Shown here: positions 1 through 8,618 of the stretch, in pieces
Layout of the letters: each line of letters opens with the position of its first letter
Numbering within the stretch: the first letter of the stretch is position 1
Assembly (NCBI GenBank): GCA_028279705.1
Contig: JANQNF010000001.1
Location: 55,632 to 119,631, forward strand
Source: an archaeon
Lineage (GTDB): Archaea; Aenigmatarchaeota; Aenigmatarchaeia; QMZP01; JAFGSV01
Reading direction: 5' to 3'
DNA length: 64,000 nucleotides
The notes under the pieces: generated by a model
What the model was told of the DNA's origin: nothing
Database searches by the model: none
The model's input: only the letters and a program-made list of their open reading frames with translations
Translations under genes and position numbers: made by a program

Positions 1-198
1 TGGAAGAACTTCGACACTACCAACTGGGCTGAAAATAATTCCGCAGGCGACGTCTATGCTGATGATGCCAACCTCGTATACAATCTTTCAGTCAGCGCTT
101 ATGCCAACGTGAACCTGAACATATCGGTTCCGTCAAGCGAGGGTGCGGGGCAGAAGACCGCGACGATCTTCTTCAAGGCATATGCATCCGCTTCATGA
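1..198 (+). CDS. C-terminal end of a small secreted surface protein (partial)
   Basis: The window opens inside this gene; 65 codons are visible before the TGA stop. The residues closely match the C-terminal end of the next gene: both share WAEN, SAGDV, ANLVYNLS, ANVNLNI and KTATIFFKA, so the two are tandem duplicates. Asn-X-Ser/Thr sequons suggest an exported, N-glycosylated protein. The N-terminus lies outside the window, so the signal sequence cannot be judged. Function is unknown; a minor pilin or envelope subunit is possible. Confidence 0.75.
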   Translation, partial: WKNFDTTNWAENNSAGDVYADDANLVYNLSVSAYANVNLNISVPSSEGAGQKTATIFFKAYASAS

Positions 199-220
199 TT
201 TATTATACTATGTGAGAGAC

Positions 221-844
221 ATGGAAGTTTCAAACAACGTTCTTGCTGCATTGGCAATGGTTGTCATGGCAGTCAGTGTTGGCGGAACTGCCTCGATGCT
301 TTCACTTTCAGTGCCTTCTTCCCAACCAGTTGAAATTACAGGTATGGACACACTCACACAGACGGGCATTGCAAATGTTACACTTTCAGAGGAGACTGCC
401 ATAGAACTCGTCGTTCAGGTAGTAGACTTCGGTACAATAGCTGCGGCTACAGGCACCCAGAACGACACGACCGACTATAGCCCGCACCCTTTCGTCATAA
501 AGAACAATGGTTCGGTTGTTATCAATGTTTCAATTGCGGAATCCACCTCACAGGCGCTTTGGTCGCAGGATAACGCATGCGAGCACTGTTTCCAGTTCAA
601 CTCCACTCACAACGTGTCCGCTTCTGATGCCGTGGCATTCTACGACTGGAGGCACTTCAACGAGACCTACTGGGCTGAGAATGCAAGTGCCGGCGATGTC
701 AATGCAGACACTGCGAATCTTGTCTACAACCTTTCGAATGGAGCATTCGCAAATGTCAACCTGAATATAACAGTTCCGGCAAGCGAAAGTGCCGGATTGA
801 AGACAGCAACGATCTTCTTCAAGGCATTCGCATCTGCTTCTTGA
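221..844 (+). CDS. Small secreted, glycosylation-sequon-rich surface protein
   Basis: A 207-residue protein starting MEVSNNVLAALAMVV, with a hydrophobic segment at about residues 6-32, then a Thr/Ser/Asn-rich beta-type domain with many N-X-S/T sequons and one close Cys pair (CEHC). It is a tandem paralogue of the truncated gene just upstream. A distant relative may be the 203-residue protein at 20962-21573, which shares an FGTI motif after a similar N-terminal helix. I chose the ATG at 221 because the hydrophobic helix begins right after it; a GTG at 212 is possible. It ends 56 nt before the next start, so it could be co-transcribed with the surface genes that follow. Family not recognised; an S-layer, minor-pilin or coat-like role is inference. 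Confidence 0.7.
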   Translation: MEVSNNVLAALAMVVMAVSVGGTASMLSLSVPSSQPVEITGMDTLTQTGIANVTLSEETAIELVVQVVDFGTIAAATGTQNDTTDYSPHPFVIKNNGSVVINVSIAESTSQALWSQDNACEHCFQFNSTHNVSASDAVAFYDWRHFNETYWAENASAGDVNADTANLVYNLSNGAFANVNLNITVPASESAGLKTATIFFKAFASAS

Positions 845-900
845 ATTCCAGAAGCATGCAGACTCTTGTTTATATAAAAACAGGACTGCCAATAATAAAT

Positions 901-2064
901 ATGTTTTCGCGCAGATTCGTGCTCATGAACATGGGATTTCTTGTTTCCCTCATTGCTTTATCAGGTACGGTGTCTGCCATAGGTATATCACCGTCAAGAA
1001 TAGATGTTAATTTCGAGCCGGGTTTCTACAAAACTTACCAGTTCTACGTAAGAGCGGGAAACTATGGCAACATCAAAATTTATTCAGAGTGCGATCTTAG
1101 CGAGTACATAATGCCAAGCATCAATGAAATCACTTTAAGTCCCGGGGAATTGCGTTATTTCAATGTCATCATAGAACTTCCTGAGGAAATAGACGTACCA
1201 GGCACGCACAGGTGCAGTGTCGTGGCCGAAGAGGTCCCAGTGGGCCCGAGCAGTGGCGTGGTTGCATATTCGGCCGTTGAGACACCCATTATTATAAGGG
1301 TACCTTATCCTCACAAATACCTTGAATCGACATTGCACGTATCTAACGTTGAAATGTCGCAACCTGTCAATTTCACAGTAAGTCTCTTGAGCAGGGGCCT
1401 TGAAAACGTGATGGCCGACAGCGTGATCAGGGTGACTGATGTGGAGGATGTAAACCTGGCAACGCTGTACACTGAAAGAATATTAGTTGAAAGCCTGGGG
1501 CATGGTTCACTCAGTGCCGTTTGGGACACGACTGGGGTGCCTCCCGGCAGATATTATGCATCATCGACAGTAGAGTATGGAGGTGAAGAGCCTTCACTTT
1601 CTCACAAGGCATTCAAGATAGGAGACATGCTGATAAAGATAGTGAACGTCACTTATCCTGAAGAAATACATCCTGACGACATAGTCAAATTCGAAGTCGA
1701 AGTCGACAGCTACTGGAACAGCGAGATAAATGACGTCTACCTGACCCTAGGTTACGTCAATGAAGGAACCGTGATTACAAGTTCAACTAGCGAAACATTC
1801 GATATGGAATCATGGGGAAACAAGAAGGTTTCCATCTTCTGGGACACAAATAACCTCGACATAGGAGAGTATAATATCATAATTACCGCCTATTACTCTG
1901 ATAGGTCGACAGAAAAAAGCATTAATGTCGAAATACGCGAGTCGGTGATCTTTCTTCTGGATCTCACCATAATAGCGATTCTGATAGCTGTTATGGTGGC
2001 GGTATTGTACATCCTGAGAAGAAAGAGAGTTGCTCGCAAGAAGGGTGAATTTAATGCTCTTTAG
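901..2064 (+). CDS. Membrane-anchored surface protein with beta-sandwich repeats
   Basis: About 387 residues. It has an N-terminal signal helix (residues 9-27), an ectodomain of what look like three Ig/CARDB-type beta domains, and a C-terminal transmembrane helix followed by a basic tail (LRRKRVARKK). Domain signs are the recurrent pattern of a hydrophobic strand, then a PG turn and a velocity of about 90 residues, as in NEW3/CARDB archaeal proteins. The ATG at 901 is preferred over an upstream in-frame ATG at 841 because it sits about 25 nt after an archaeal TATA box (TTTATATAA near 869). The gene overlaps the next start by 11 nt, so the two are translationally coupled. Specific function unknown. 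Confidence 0.75.
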   Translation: MFSRRFVLMNMGFLVSLIALSGTVSAIGISPSRIDVNFEPGFYKTYQFYVRAGNYGNIKIYSECDLSEYIMPSINEITLSPGELRYFNVIIELPEEIDVPGTHRCSVVAEEVPVGPSSGVVAYSAVETPIIIRVPYPHKYLESTLHVSNVEMSQPVNFTVSLLSRGLENVMADSVIRVTDVEDVNLATLYTERILVESLGHGSLSAVWDTTGVPPGRYYASSTVEYGGEEPSLSHKAFKIGDMLIKIVNVTYPEEIHPDDIVKFEVEVDSYWNSEINDVYLTLGYVNEGTVITSSTSETFDMESWGNKKVSIFWDTNNLDIGEYNIIITAYYSDRSTEKSINVEIRESVIFLLDLTIIAILIAVMVAVLYILRRKRVARKKGEFNAL

Positions 2065-2485
2065 CAAGAAACATCTAAGATTGTACGTGGTTTTACTGAC
2101 GTCCATTCTTACCATCACTTTTACGTGCGTTGGTTACTGGCTTTACAGCACCGTTTCCATATATGATATGAAGGAACTTGGGGCAGACATCTACGTTGGA
2201 AGTGTATCAGGTCTCAATGCGGACACGGACGCCGTACATTTCGGCGTAGTTCCTCCTGGCGGAAAGAGTCATAGGAAAATGACGGTAACTGCCGGCAAAT
2301 ATCGTTCACTAGTGACCATGGAGTATTCGGGAACAATATCGGAATGGGTCCACGTTTCAGACAACAATTTCATCCTTGAGCCATTCGAGGGCATGGACGT
2401 CAATGTGGTGGCAAGTGTCCCCGAAGATGCTGAAAATCCCAGCTACAGGGACGGTTCACTGAGAATCATTTTCAGGAAAGTGTAA
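2054..2485 (+). CDS. Small single-pass membrane protein with extracytoplasmic beta domain
   Basis: 143 residues: a short basic N-terminus (MLFSKKHLR), a transmembrane helix at about residues 10-30, and a roughly 105-residue outer domain with alternating strands. The ATG at 2054 has a good ribosome binding site (GGTGA six nt upstream) and lies inside the end of the previous gene, which points to an operon. The outer domain has the feel of a single Ig-like module (VPEDAENPSYRDGSLRI). No family was recognised. Its neighbours suggest that it is an accessory subunit of the surface assembly encoded at 0.9-5.7 kb. Confidence 0.7.
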   Translation: MLFSKKHLRLYVVLLTSILTITFTCVGYWLYSTVSIYDMKELGADIYVGSVSGLNADTDAVHFGVVPPGGKSHRKMTVTAGKYRSLVTMEYSGTISEWVHVSDNNFILEPFEGMDVNVVASVPEDAENPSYRDGSLRIIFRKV

Positions 2486-2543
2486 GAAATACGGCCCTTA
2501 AGGAAAACTTCACAATTTTATAGGTTTCTGTCAAATAATAAGT

Positions 2544-4571
2544 ATGGTACTATCCACTCCGAGGCTAAGTAACAACTTTCTTGCAGCCATGTACATAGTC
2601 ATCCTGATAATATGGATAGTCAACATATCCATAGCCACCACGGTCATCAGCCAGCGAAATGCTTCTCTTGAGGGCATGTCGTCCTCTGGAGAGGTTCGTG
2701 TGTGCTCTTCTGATATACCCGAAATAACAGGATCCACGACGCATGTTTTAGTACAGGATCAGCCATTCTTTTACGATTTCAATGCTACACTGGAGGGTAC
2801 TGGCGCGGTTTTTTTCTATGACAATGCACCACCTTTTGACATAACCACTGATACAGGGGCTGTCAATTTCACCCCCACCAACGACGACGTCGGCAATTAT
2901 TCTGTTTCAATAACGACTTCAGAAGAATTCTGCTTCCTGCGTGACAGCATTATAGCGAGTTTCAACATAAGCAATGTCAACGACCCGCCTTACATGATAT
3001 CGATATTCATGGAGAACTCGAGCAGCCCGGGTACAAATGCCACATACAATCTCACACCCGGCCCGAACCCACCTTACCTGAAAGTAATATCAGGCCAGAT
3101 CGAGCTTTGGGAGGATGTGAGCTACAATATGAGCATAATCGCGGATGATCCTGATTTGTACATACCATTTTCGACTGAATTGATCGAATACGAGAACATC
3201 CCACCCGAACTGCTTTTTGTGCTAAGTAATGACACTGGCAGGGCTACTTTCATGCCAAACCAGAGCGAGGCAGACGTCGGTACATACAATTTCAAGTTCT
3301 ATGTGGATGACGGTGAGGAGGCGGAAGAAACGGAACTCATAACATTCATCGTCAACATGGTAAACGACCTTCCTGTACTCGAAAACAAAACCATGCTCAC
3401 ACTCAGGACGGCTGATTCGGGTGTCCCATACTATCTCGATATAAATGCCACTGACGAGGAAACTCCGGACCTTTTTTATAACATAACATTCCTTGAATGC
3501 AACCAGACGTTCAGAAACGTCTCCATGCAGAATTGCAGCATATTCGGGATAGACAGTGTCACGGGTGTCATAGATTTCTCTCCATTGTTTGAAGAAATAG
3601 GCAATTACACTATAAATTACACTGTGACTGACGGCGGCGGCGCAAGTGACTGGCATGTCGGCAATTTCACCATAGTCGAGTATACGAACCATCCGCCTAA
3701 CATAACTGAATGGAACCCGACCGAATACAACGTTACCATGTACGAAGGCCAGACACAGACGTTCACTATAACAGTCGAGGATCCTGACAGTGGTACAAAT
3801 GTCGCAAATGTAATGTGGTATTTCGACGGCAATCCCGTGACAATCGAGAGTGTGTACAATTATACTTTCTCGCCCGGATACGAAGATTCCGGTACGTACA
3901 ACATAACGGTCGTTGCAGACGACGGGCACCATCTAATGCCCCTTAGCGATTCACACCAGTGGAATCTGATAGTGCTTGACAGAGAACCTATCACCGTCTC
4001 CACGGGTGGTAGAGGGAGAGGTACTTTCGGTGGCGTACTCTGTACCGAAAACTGGAGGTGCACCGCCTGGTCCGAGTGTTTCACAGACGGCACCCAGATA
4101 AGGACGTGCATAGACCTTTCGGAATGTGGCACCACCAACAATATTCCGTGGCAAAGCAGGCATTGCACTTACACACCAAGCCCCTCATGCTACGACGGGA
4201 TAGAGAACTGCCATGACGGGTCCTGCGAGGTACTGACTGACTGCGGCGGTCCTTGCTCATCTTGTCCGACATGTTCGGACAATATCCTCAACTGTCACGT
4301 GAATGGGTTGTGTGAAGAAGGTGTTGACTGCGGCGGCCCGTGCAAACCTTGCACAGATCTTCCGAATGTCCCTGTCTGCGGAAACGAAATATGCGAAGCT
4401 GGTGAACTCAATGAATGCCCGGAGGACTGCATCGATTTCTGGGTTGACGTCATGATATTCGTGCTCATACTGATATTATTAATAGTAACATCGATACTAC
4501 TATACATATACAGGAAAGAGACCGTGCTGCTCTATGTCTACAGGAGAGTGAGAGGAGAGAACAATGATTGA
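2544..4571 (+). CDS. Cadherin-like surface protein with Cys-rich, TSP1-like stalk
   Basis: 675 residues. Layout: N-terminal hydrophobic anchor (about 10-32); four to five cadherin/Ig-like repeats of about 95 residues, each ending in motifs such as NDPPY, NDLPV or NHPPN typical of dystroglycan-type cadherin-like domains; a Cys-rich stretch at about residues 490-620; a C-terminal transmembrane helix; a short cytosolic tail. The Cys-rich part opens with W..C..WS.C..G.Q.R.C, resembling a thrombospondin type 1 repeat, and continues with CGGPC-type repeats. Many N-X-S/T sequons indicate an N-glycosylated ectodomain. It overlaps the next gene by 8 nt. Role in adhesion or envelope structure is inferred from architecture only. 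Confidence 0.8.
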   Translation: MVLSTPRLSNNFLAAMYIVILIIWIVNISIATTVISQRNASLEGMSSSGEVRVCSSDIPEITGSTTHVLVQDQPFFYDFNATLEGTGAVFFYDNAPPFDITTDTGAVNFTPTNDDVGNYSVSITTSEEFCFLRDSIIASFNISNVNDPPYMISIFMENSSSPGTNATYNLTPGPNPPYLKVISGQIELWEDVSYNMSIIADDPDLYIPFSTELIEYENIPPELLFVLSNDTGRATFMPNQSEADVGTYNFKFYVDDGEEAEETELITFIVNMVNDLPVLENKTMLTLRTADSGVPYYLDINATDEETPDLFYNITFLECNQTFRNVSMQNCSIFGIDSVTGVIDFSPLFEEIGNYTINYTVTDGGGASDWHVGNFTIVEYTNHPPNITEWNPTEYNVTMYEGQTQTFTITVEDPDSGTNVANVMWYFDGNPVTIESVYNYTFSPGYEDSGTYNITVVADDGHHLMPLSDSHQWNLIVLDREPITVSTGGRGRGTFGGVLCTENWRCTAWSECFTDGTQIRTCIDLSECGTTNNIPWQSRHCTYTPSPSCYDGIENCHDGSCEVLTDCGGPCSSCPTCSDNILNCHVNGLCEEGVDCGGPCKPCTDLPNVPVCGNEICEAGELNECPEDCIDFWVDVMIFVLILILLIVTSILLYIYRKETVLLYVYRRVRGENND

Positions 4572-5667
4572 GCTGAGATACCTGCTGGTCGCAGTCGCTT
4601 GCGTTCTGGTACTTTTGATTTCACTCATTTTAATGAAATACAGGAAACTCCTCCGGACAAAAGAAGTCAACATTAGCAAGGAAGAAGTCGTCTGTAGGAT
4701 ATTTACAAGGAAGATAAAGGAACTTGAGGAATCCGGTGAAAACCAGGATCCGAAGGAACTTTTCAATAAGCTCAACAAGACGATGAGGGGATTCTTCAGC
4801 GAACTTTACGACATTGAATACGAATTTGCTTACGTTGAACTGAACGAGGAGCTTGTCAAAAAGGATGTGAGCGAAGACATAAGAAACGCGATCATAGATT
4901 ACACGATGAACATGGCAGAATCCGAGTATAGCAACCATGCCATGACGGGACAGGAATTCTATTACCTGCTAGGAAAATCGATAAAAATAATAGAAAAAGT
5001 TTCGCAATACACTGAAGAGAAACCTGGGGAGAAGCAGCCCGAAACTGTGGAGTCCATGCCCGATGCAGCAGAGAAGCAAAAACCTTCTGAAGAAAAGCCG
5101 TCAGAACCTGTTGCAGATGTCAGGGGTGTTCCCTCTCCAAAGCCAGAACCCGTTCCCGTGACCAAAGGTGTGCAAAAGGTTCCAGTTCCAGATGCGCTTC
5201 CCGTGGACAAGGCTCCGAAGCCTTCGGAGAAAATGACGGAAACTCAGGATACGGAGATATTTGAAGCATTCGAAAGTTCGGATGAATTCTCAAAGCCGTC
5301 CGCTGCAAAAATGCAGAAGAAAATCAAACCAGAAAAGAAAATCACGACTGACAAGCCAGAAACTGTCACCAAGCCTGAAAAAAAGCCCGAGATTCACGAA
5401 GACAAGCAAGAGGTACAGGCCGCCATAATACCAAAAACTGACAAGACCAAGGTTGACAAAATCAGGCACATGCTTTTTGCCGCCGAGATGGGCATTTCTG
5501 AAAACAAGCCAGCAGAAGCCATGGATAATTACCGAGACCTCAGAATAATATATGATAGCCTGACCCCTGAAATGAAGCTGAAGATAAATCCTGAGACTAA
5601 AAGAATAATAGCTTTATACAATTCACTCCTTGCAAAATTCAAGGACACACTTCTCGGAAATAAATGA
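4564..5667 (+). CDS. Membrane-anchored cytosolic helical protein, possible BatD/DUF4129-like tail
   Basis: 367 residues. An N-terminal transmembrane helix (about 5-22) is followed by a helical domain (about 50-145), a long Pro/Lys/Glu-rich low-complexity linker (about 150-300) and a second helical domain ending the protein. The start overlaps the preceding surface-protein gene by 8 nt (ATG inside its last codons), so they are probably co-translated. The first helical domain has the pattern of the cytosolic C-terminal part of BatD/DUF4129 proteins, which accompany MoxR-VWA genes such as those immediately downstream on the other strand. That comparison is by eye and uncertain. Its stop and the converging VWA gene stop are 3 bp apart. 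Confidence 0.7.
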   Translation: MIELRYLLVAVACVLVLLISLILMKYRKLLRTKEVNISKEEVVCRIFTRKIKELEESGENQDPKELFNKLNKTMRGFFSELYDIEYEFAYVELNEELVKKDVSEDIRNAIIDYTMNMAESEYSNHAMTGQEFYYLLGKSIKIIEKVSQYTEEKPGEKQPETVESMPDAAEKQKPSEEKPSEPVADVRGVPSPKPEPVPVTKGVQKVPVPDALPVDKAPKPSEKMTETQDTEIFEAFESSDEFSKPSAAKMQKKIKPEKKITTDKPETVTKPEKKPEIHEDKQEVQAAIIPKTDKTKVDKIRHMLFAAEMGISENKPAEAMDNYRDLRIIYDSLTPEMKLKINPETKRIIALYNSLLAKFKDTLLGNK

Positions 5668-5670
5668 CAT

Positions 5671-6603
5671 TTACGGTATCGTCCTGTACTTGGTGTTGAC
5701 AAGCACGAGTTCTGCTAGGAAGAGCGCGAGCGCGAGCAGCATGAGATAAGACGTCATGTCGACCGAAATTTTACGGTCACTTCCGCTGGCTATCAATTCA
5801 AAGGTCTCACGAAGCTCCTGCCCTGTTTTCGTCCTGTAGAAGCTGCCGCCGGTTTCATTTGCCAGCATTTCCAGAGTCTCAACGTCGACGCCGACATAAA
5901 ACGTCGTGTTCGCCAGTACGGCCCCTTCCTCAGTTCCTATGGCTATCGTGTTTATGGTCACGTCGAATCTCTTGGCATACTCGAGCGCGTCGTCCACGGG
6001 AACGCCTATGTTACTCTCCCCGTCAGTTATCAGGATGATTGATTTCCTTTTTTCACCCGCGAGAAGGATGTCGGTCGATGATACTATGGCTTCTCCCATT
6101 GCCGTCCCGCCGGCTATGAGAATATCGACGTTCTTGATGGCTTCCTTGACACTTTCCTTGTCGTCCGTAAGCTCCTTTTCGACAAACCCGGTTCCTGCAA
6201 AAGACAGTACGCCTATCTTGGTGCCTTCTGTTACAGTTTCCACGAAAAGACCTGCGGCGTCCTTTGCGGCCTCAAGCCTGTTACCTTCATAATCCTGCGC
6301 AAGCATGCTCGCGGAGGCGTCTATTGCCAATGCAAAGTCGAAATCAGTGACAACTCCCTCGAAGATCAGAATCACACCAGAAACGGCCATTATCAGGAAC
6401 GCGAGGGTGAGTACCCTCACTGCCAGCAGCGGATAATTTTTGCTCAGTATCTTCCTGCCGAAGACTTCTTCCATCGCCTTATAATTCGCAAACATCATGG
6501 CCTTCCTTTCTATCTTCCTGAGGCTGAAGAAATGTACCAGCATTAGTATTGGCACAAAAACGAAAAACCAGAGATACAGCGGATTGGCAAATGTTATCTC
6601 AAT
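5671..6603 (-). CDS. BatA/BatB-like VWA-domain membrane protein (non-canonical ATT start)
   Basis: VWA protein of about 310 residues with transmembrane helices near the N-terminus and at the C-terminus. The metal-binding MIDAS motif is intact: DASAS, a Thr in GGTAMG, and Asp in ITDGES. These proteins pair with MoxR ATPases and are thought to act as membrane-linked chaperone partners. The only ATG/GTG/TTG starts in frame (first GTG at 6555) would cut off the conserved N-terminal NPLYLW segment. Reading back, an ATT at 6603 gives MEITFANPLYLW, with a GGAGGG ribosome site 7 nt upstream and the usual 10-nt overlap with the DUF58 gene. I therefore extend the gene to that ATT. An ATA at 6597 is the alternative. 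Confidence 0.8.
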   Translation of the reverse strand: MEITFANPLYLWFFVFVPILMLVHFFSLRKIERKAMMFANYKAMEEVFGRKILSKNYPLLAVRVLTLAFLIMAVSGVILIFEGVVTDFDFALAIDASASMLAQDYEGNRLEAAKDAAGLFVETVTEGTKIGVLSFAGTGFVEKELTDDKESVKEAIKNVDILIAGGTAMGEAIVSSTDILLAGEKRKSIILITDGESNIGVPVDDALEYAKRFDVTINTIAIGTEEGAVLANTTFYVGVDVETLEMLANETGGSFYRTKTGQELRETFELIASGSDRKISVDMTSYLMLLALALFLAELVLVNTKYRTIP

Positions 6604-7487
6604 ACCAATTCCCTCCTTTTAAGGAACTTAATCAGGGGCGTGACGAATTCCTCGTCCGTTGATACGTCAACGAAATCCCAGTTACCGGATCCGAGTGACG
6701 TCTTTATTTTTTCCTCTTTCAACTTGACACTGTTTTCATATTCCATCATGTCATTTTCATTGCTGTCTATGAGCATCTCCTTGTCTGAAAATGGATCTGA
6801 TATGACCACCTGACCCACACCGCGCGGCAGTTCCCGGTCTCTTGGATCCCTCACCATTATAGCCACCCCGTCGAACTTTCCCGAAGAAATCCTTATATTT
6901 TTTTCCCATCCATCTTCGAGCCCTATGAAATCCGATATTATGAATGCCATGCTGTTCTCTCCTACCGTGTTCATTATGAACTTAAGCGCACTTCCCAGAT
7001 TGTAATTGCCCCCGTAATAGCTGGCTGTCAGAAGCTGCTTGAGCATCACATAGAAATGCTTGTCCCCCTTTCCCGGTTCCACGAACTTCACCACCTTGTC
7101 CGTGAACAAAACCAGTGAGACCTGGTCCCCGCTCTGTAGTATGAAATGTGCCAGTGCGGCTGCGACCTCTGCCGCATATTCGTATTTCATTTTTTTCGTT
7201 GAACCGAAGAGCATGCTGGAGCTGACATCGACGAGAATGAACACGTTCATGTCCCTCTCTTCCTTGAACCTCCTTATGAGGAGCCTGTTGGCCCTCTTGC
7301 TCGCTCTCCAGTCTATGGTCGACGCGTCGTCGGTTTCTGTGTATTCCCTGAAATCCTCGAATTCAAGACCCTTTCCCTTGAAAACGCGCCTGTATCTGCT
7401 CATTATCTTCGCTTCTGTGAGTACTTTAAGTGCTACTTCGAGCTCCCTTATGACAGAAGCAACGTTCATCCTCAGCTGTTCTACCAT
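6594..7487 (-). CDS. DUF58 family protein (VWA-like), MoxR partner
   Basis: 297 residues. The DUF58 signature is clear: G.GLEFEDFREYTETDD, then IDWRASKRANRLLIRRF at about residues 37-75. A following VWA-type fold carries DVSSSM (MIDAS-like) and ISDF. It starts directly after the MoxR stop codon (TAA then ATG, no gap) and overlaps the BatA-like gene by 10 nt. This is the standard MoxR-DUF58-VWA order. Members of this operon type are thought to form an AAA+ chaperone/insertase module for metal loading or complex assembly; the specific client here is unknown, but large surface-protein genes lie on both sides. Confidence 0.92.
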   Translation of the reverse strand: MVEQLRMNVASVIRELEVALKVLTEAKIMSRYRRVFKGKGLEFEDFREYTETDDASTIDWRASKRANRLLIRRFKEERDMNVFILVDVSSSMLFGSTKKMKYEYAAEVAAALAHFILQSGDQVSLVLFTDKVVKFVEPGKGDKHFYVMLKQLLTASYYGGNYNLGSALKFIMNTVGENSMAFIISDFIGLEDGWEKNIRISSGKFDGVAIMVRDPRDRELPRGVGQVVISDPFSDKEMLIDSNENDMMEYENSVKLKEEKIKTSLGSGNWDFVDVSTDEEFVTPLIKFLKRRELVLR

Positions 7488-8477
7488 TTACGGCACCGGT
7501 ACTTTTGAAAGAATTTCCGAGACTATACGGTCTGTGCTCAGGTTCTCTCCCAGCCCCTCATAATTCAGTATGATCCTGTGCCTGAGGACATTGTATGCGA
7601 CGTTCTTTACGTGGGATGGTGTCACGAACGTATCACCTTTCAGCATGGCATTTGCCTTTGAAGCCGCAAACAAGAAAATGGACGCCCTCGGCGAAGCTCC
7701 CCATTCAATATACTTGCCGAGATCCACTCCGAACTTTTTCGGGTCCCTCGTGGCCTCGACCAGCTGCACTATATAACGCTCGACTTCCGGGCTGACGTAC
7801 ACCATTTTTGCAGCTTCCTGCATTTCCACCACTTTCTGAGGGCTGGTGACTGCCTTCAACCCGTATTCCTCGAATGCCTTCACTTGTATGTTCCTCTTGA
7901 TGACCTCGACCTCTTCTTCGAACGTGGGATAGCCCATGTTTATCTGGAATATGAACCTGTCCACCTGTGCTTCCGGAAGGGGATAAGTTCCGCTGGTTTC
8001 TATGGGGTTCTCGGTCGCCAGGACGAAGAATGGATTTGCCATGGGAAACGTTTCCTTACCTATAGTTACCTGCTTCTCAGCCATCGCCTCGAGCATGGCA
8101 GACTGCACTTTTGGAGGTGCCCTGTTGATCTCGTCTGCGAGCACGAAATTAGCGAATATCGGACCCTTTATCACGTGGAACCCTTTTTGCTCGGTGTACG
8201 TCGTGAGTCCTGTTATATCGGTCGGAAGCAGGTCTACGGTGAATTGTATCCTGCTGAAGATACCGCCAGTGGCAGCGGCAAGCGATCTTATGAGGACGGT
8301 CTTTGCTATACCAGGAACACCCTCAAGCAGGATATGACCGTTTGCCAGCAGGCCGTTAATGAGATTATCTACTATCGCACCCTGACCGACGACGATCTTT
8401 GATATCTCGTTTTTGACGTCATTTACTATCTTTTGGTATTCTGGTATTTTGGCCTTGAGAATCGCCTCACTGTCCAT
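7488..8477 (-). CDS. MoxR-family AAA+ ATPase
   Basis: 329 residues. It shows the MoxR-type Walker A (GVPGIAKT), Walker B (LADEINRAPP), sensor 1 (ATENP) and arginine-finger region (EAQVDRF), followed by the C-terminal lid domain. The start at 8477 (MDSEAIL) is chosen because a TATA box (ATTTATATCT on the minus strand) lies about 25 nt upstream, giving a leaderless message; a longer in-frame reading to 8555 has no support. It is the first gene of a three-gene operon with DUF58 and VWA proteins. MoxR proteins act as ATP-driven chaperones together with VWA partners; that role is family knowledge. Confidence 0.95.
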   Translation of the reverse strand: MDSEAILKAKIPEYQKIVNDVKNEISKIVVGQGAIVDNLINGLLANGHILLEGVPGIAKTVLIRSLAAATGGIFSRIQFTVDLLPTDITGLTTYTEQKGFHVIKGPIFANFVLADEINRAPPKVQSAMLEAMAEKQVTIGKETFPMANPFFVLATENPIETSGTYPLPEAQVDRFIFQINMGYPTFEEEVEVIKRNIQVKAFEEYGLKAVTSPQKVVEMQEAAKMVYVSPEVERYIVQLVEATRDPKKFGVDLGKYIEWGASPRASIFLFAASKANAMLKGDTFVTPSHVKNVAYNVLRHRIILNYEGLGENLSTDRIVSEILSKVPVP

Positions 8478-8618
8478 AATAATGTAATTCGCGAGCAAGA
8501 TATAAATGTGTTCGAGAACGTTGCCTAGAGTCCCAAAACGCCACGATAACGGCATCTATCCTTCAAGTCGACCAGTTAACCTATATTAACTTTTTCTGGT
8601 AATTATAAAAGGGTAAAA

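Noticed and set aside
3222..3932. 236-codon minus-strand frame inside the surface gene at 2544-4571
   Set aside because: Antisense shadow; real gene shows domain architecture and signal sequences, the shadow shows none.
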